From positions 1 through 25,468 of the forward strand of contig CAYXBZ010000008.1 in assembly GCA_964463605.1 (NCBI GenBank): DNA of 25,468 nucleotides, written 5' to 3'. Below, one piece after another: positions 23,401 through 25,468 of the stretch. The notes under the pieces were generated by a model. It worked only from the letters and a program-made list of their open reading frames with translations. It did not search any database and had not been told where the DNA came from. Source of the stretch: DAOLOF01 sp964463605 (GTDB taxonomy: Bacteria > Patescibacteriota > Microgenomatia > UBA1400 > PJMF01). Numbering within the stretch: the first letter of the stretch is position 1; the number at the start of each line of letters is the position of its first letter. A program made the translations under genes and the position numbers.

Positions 23401-24702
23401 ATGCAAAAATCAAAATATGTAGAAATTTTACGCGACTGGAATTTTTGGGGAACCAACAAAGTTGATACAGGTCTTAAGCGTAAATATTATTTAAAGAAGC
23501 TCCGTCAATTGAGTCGATTAAACGAAGTAGTTGGAATTTGTGGAGTACGAAGATGTGGTAAAACTACTCTTCTTTTGCAGTTAATTCAAGATTTGCATGA
23601 AATTAATAAACTCCCTTTAAAAAATACTTTATATGTTAATTTTGAAGATCCTCGTTTGGGAGATTCTTTAACAGCCTTAGATCTATTTGACATTATTGAA
23701 GAATATCAGGCTCAACTTGATCCAAAAGGGAAAGTTTATTTATTTTTAGATGAAATTCAAGTAGTTAAAGATTGGGAAAAATTCGTTAGAACCATTTATG
23801 ATCAACAAAAACAAGTAAAAATATTTGTTAGTGGTTCTAGTTCATCTATTTTTGATAGCAAGCTCTCTTCTTTACTTTCTGGAAGAATTGTTAATCTTCA
23901 GGTTTTCCCCCTAAACTTTGTTGAATTTTTACAGTTTAAATATCAAGATGATAATACTAACAAATCCCAGACGGATGACTTCTTTGAAAAATCCTTAACC
24001 GAATATTTAACTTACGGAGGTTTCCCTAGAGTAGTTTTAGAACAGGATAAAATTGCCAAACGTCAAATATTGGTTTCTTACTACGAATCAATTTTGGAAC
24101 AAGATGTCATTCTAAAAAACAATATTAAACAAGCCGCAGTTTTAAAACAGCTAGCTAAATATGTCCTATCAAATATTAGCAACCAAATATCTACATATTC
24201 TCTTCAAAAAACTTTAGGAATAAGCAATCAACATATCGGTCGTTACCTAGATTATTTAGAAGACGCTTATTTAATCTTTCGAATTCCTAAATTTTCTTAT
24301 TCTGTTAAAAAGCAGATCTATAATCCAGATAAAGTTTTTTGCGTGGATTCAGGCCTAGTTAATACCGCAGGGTTTTCTTTTTCAGAAAACAAAGGGCATT
24401 TACTTGAAAATCTTGTTTATCTTAAATTAAAACAACAAAACAAAGACTTATATTACTGGAAAAACGGGACTGAGATAGACTTTTTAATTAGAAAAGGAGT
24501 GCAAGTGGATAGACTGGTTGATGTAACAACTACTGTTGATGACGATCAAGTCTGGGAAAGAGAAATAAAATCTTTAGCTATTGCCCAAAAAGAATATCCT
24601 CAGGCAGAAATGCTATTAATCAGCCTTTATAACCAATCAAATCGCCAGGGAAATGGTTTAACTGGCCTCAAAGAGTTTCTATTTGAAAAATTTAATAGCT
24701 AA
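23401..24702 (+). CDS. AAA ATPase with C-terminal DUF4143 domain
   Basis: A 433-residue protein. The N-terminal AAA_14-type domain has Walker A GVRRCGKTT (48-56), Walker B VYLFLDEIQ (112-120) and a sensor-like FVSGSSSSIF segment. The middle contains YLTYGGFPRVVL, then a winged-helix-like part (about 265-290). The DUF4143 end has KVFCVDSGLVNTAG, LLENLVYLKL, and the YYWKNGTEIDFLI strand pattern resembling a restriction-endonuclease-like fold. Such proteins are common in bacteria and archaea and mostly uncharacterised; some are proposed defence or mobile functions. It stands alone after a terminator and has a heavily structured promoter. The truncated relative at 13585-14211 is the same family but not a close copy. 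Confidence 0.88.
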   Translation: MQKSKYVEILRDWNFWGTNKVDTGLKRKYYLKKLRQLSRLNEVVGICGVRRCGKTTLLLQLIQDLHEINKLPLKNTLYVNFEDPRLGDSLTALDLFDIIEEYQAQLDPKGKVYLFLDEIQVVKDWEKFVRTIYDQQKQVKIFVSGSSSSIFDSKLSSLLSGRIVNLQVFPLNFVEFLQFKYQDDNTNKSQTDDFFEKSLTEYLTYGGFPRVVLEQDKIAKRQILVSYYESILEQDVILKNNIKQAAVLKQLAKYVLSNISNQISTYSLQKTLGISNQHIGRYLDYLEDAYLIFRIPKFSYSVKKQIYNPDKVFCVDSGLVNTAGFSFSENKGHLLENLVYLKLKQQNKDLYYWKNGTEIDFLIRKGVQVDRLVDVTTTVDDDQVWEREIKSLAIAQKEYPQAEMLLISLYNQSNRQGNGLTGLKEFLFEKFNS

Positions 24703-24712
24703 TTCTGATTAT

Positions 24713-24748
24713 GCCTCGTAGCCTGCTGCGGCCTCGTAGCTTGCTGTG
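24713..24748 (+). repeat. Two tandem 18-bp repeats
   Basis: GCCTCGTAGCCTGCTGCG (24713-24730) is followed directly by GCCTCGTAGCTTGCTGTG (24731-24748), with two differences. The unit is GC-rich compared with its AT-rich surroundings, 11 bp after the ATPase stop. Function is unknown. Confidence 0.7.
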
Positions 24749-24885
24749 GGGAACAATATCAACTACAAGAAAAGTCCAATATGTGTGTGACCTGTACAGA
24801 TGGTTGCTCAAGCTCTTCTCTTGAGATAGAATAATGCCTGCTTAAGTTGAAGTACTAGCCACAGCTTATAACTATTTAATTAACA

Positions 24886-25233
24886 AAAAAAGCAAAGCCT
24901 TGAAGCCACCAAAATTAGAATTGCTTCGCGAGCGAGCAATCAACATTAACACTATGTTTTTAACTCTTAAAAATGAATCTCGAAGTATCCCAAAAATTAC
25001 TATAGCTTCGCAATTCATTAAAAAATATGTATTATTGAAATAAATTAAAATAGCAAAGCAAAATTATTAGCAACTTATCTCGAAAGTGAATCTCGGAGCA
25101 ACGAGACAAACAAGCAAACCATTGAATTAACACAAAAAAGCGAAGCCTTGAAGCCACCAAAATTAGAATTGCTTCGCGAGCGAGCAATCAACATTAACAC
25201 TATGTTTTTAACTCTTAAAAATGAATCTCGAAG
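24886..25233 (+). repeat. Repeat A: 100-bp direct repeat, two copies
   Basis: 24886-24985 and 25134-25233 match at 99 of 100 bases (only 24894/25142 differs), offset 248. Each copy contains a short inverted repeat (ATTGCT ... AGCAAT) around a TCGCGAGCG centre, which can fold as a hairpin. Confidence 0.85.
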
Positions 25234-25319
25234 CAACGAGATAATAAAATAAACAATTAGATTAAAATAGTAAAGCAAAATTATTAGTAACTTATCTCGA
25301 AAGTGAATCTCGAAGCAAC
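25044..25319 (+). repeat. Repeat B: 59-bp direct repeat, two copies
   Basis: 25044-25102 and 25261-25319 match at 56 of 59 bases, offset 217. Each B follows an A copy, so the region is an imperfect tandem duplication A-B-A-B. A short motif TGAATCTCGAAGCAAC recurs at several of the junctions. Confidence 0.8.
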
Positions 25320-25370
25320 AAATTTAATTATTAAAGAAAGCTTCGCAATTCACTTTCAAGATAAGTTGCT
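25286..25370. repeat. Long inverted repeat just before the tRNA
   Basis: 25286-25315, the end of the second B repeat, and 25341-25370 are near reverse complements over 30 bases with a few mismatches and a 25-base loop. The right arm ends two bases before the tRNA. It could fold in the tRNA precursor or reflect inverted duplication. Confidence 0.65.
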
Positions 25371-25372
25371 AC

Positions 25373-25446
25373 GCCAGGGTAGCTCAGCCGGTTAGAGCAC
25401 AGGATTCATAAACCTGAGGTCGTGAGTTCAAATCTCACCCCTGGTA
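25373..25446 (+). tRNA. tRNA with CAT anticodon (Met, possibly Ile2)
   Basis: A 74-base cloverleaf. The acceptor arm GCCAGGG pairs with CCCTGGT (G:U at the end), the D-arm reads AGCTCAGCCGGTTAGAGC, and the anticodon loop TTCATAA shows CAT. A GTGAG/CTCAC T-stem closes TTCAAAT, and the discriminator is A. CCA is not encoded. The 31:39 pair is an A-A mismatch. The D-arm does not look like initiator tRNA, and the sequence alone does not separate elongator Met from lysidine-modified Ile2. Confidence 0.93.
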
Positions 25447-25468
25447 CAAAATTTGGTACAAATATTTG

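Larger units (their letters stand above)
24703..25372. other. Repeat-rich non-coding region
   Basis: 670 bp without a credible gene. It contains an 18-bp tandem pair (24713-24748), then about 130 bp with no recognised feature. After that comes a duplicated block made of repeats A and B, and an inverted repeat next to the tRNA. The leftward open frame at 25075-25278 is made of these repeats and is not supported as a gene. Confidence 0.7.

Noticed and set aside
24703..24885. tmRNA gene to match smpB
   Set aside because: The stretch has some GC-rich repeats and a small hairpin, but no tRNA-like ends or tag reading frame were found.
25075..25278. Leftward 67-codon open frame with a repeated SLLRDS motif
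   Set aside because: The motif comes from the duplicated non-coding repeats A and B; there is no start signal and no recognised domain.
24886..25370. CRISPR array
   Set aside because: Repeats are 59-100 bp, only two copies each, with irregular spacing and no cas genes. This does not fit CRISPR.

Overview
The window looks like a chromosomal segment from a Candidate Phyla Radiation (Patescibacteria) bacterium. The clues are AT-rich DNA, lysine-rich membrane proteins, compact housekeeping genes typical of CPR genomes and a diversity-generating retroelement (DGR). TGA serves as a normal stop, including in two ATGA stop/start overlaps, so the TGA-glycine code of Gracilibacteria/Absconditabacteria does not apply. 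The exact lineage cannot be fixed from the sequence alone.

Left part (1-11300), housekeeping: a class A penicillin-binding protein (+). On the minus strand follow cytidylate kinase, a small LiaF-like membrane protein, a polytopic GT-C-like membrane protein, SmpB, a large one-pass membrane protein with a predicted propeller, TsaD, and a TsaC-TsaE fusion. The last two belong to tRNA t6A synthesis. A small acidic orphan (+) is transcribed divergently from the t6A genes.

Middle (11300-13540): a groES-groEL operon. A CIRCE-like inverted repeat overlaps its promoter, and a strong GC-rich hairpin follows groEL. A 5'-truncated DUF4143/AAA ATPase remnant comes next, beginning at a perfect palindrome.

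DGR (14237-17261): a secreted or membrane-anchored DUF1566 (C-type-lectin-like) target gene ends in a variable repeat (VR, 14917-15059). A 143-bp template repeat (TR) lies at 15445-15587. VR and TR differ at 15 positions, and all 15 are adenines in TR, which is the signature of adenine-specific mutagenic retrohoming. An Avd-like accessory gene and a DGR-type reverse transcriptase lie on the opposite strand, overlapping by ATGA, and are transcribed convergently toward TR.

Right part (17272-24702): a 1034-residue secreted FN3-repeat protein diverges from the RT across only 24 bp. It is followed by a tightly coupled ABC ATPase and a MacB/FtsX-like permease with an inserted SH3b-like segment. After a terminator comes an intact AAA/DUF4143 ATPase whose promoter carries three dyad repeats at an exact 41-bp period. 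The end (24703-25468) holds tandemly duplicated non-coding repeats and a CAT-anticodon tRNA.

The most interesting system is the DGR. Inference: it diversifies a cell-surface C-type-lectin-like protein and sits beside other envelope genes (FN3 protein, ABC exporter-like pair), suggesting a surface-interaction island.
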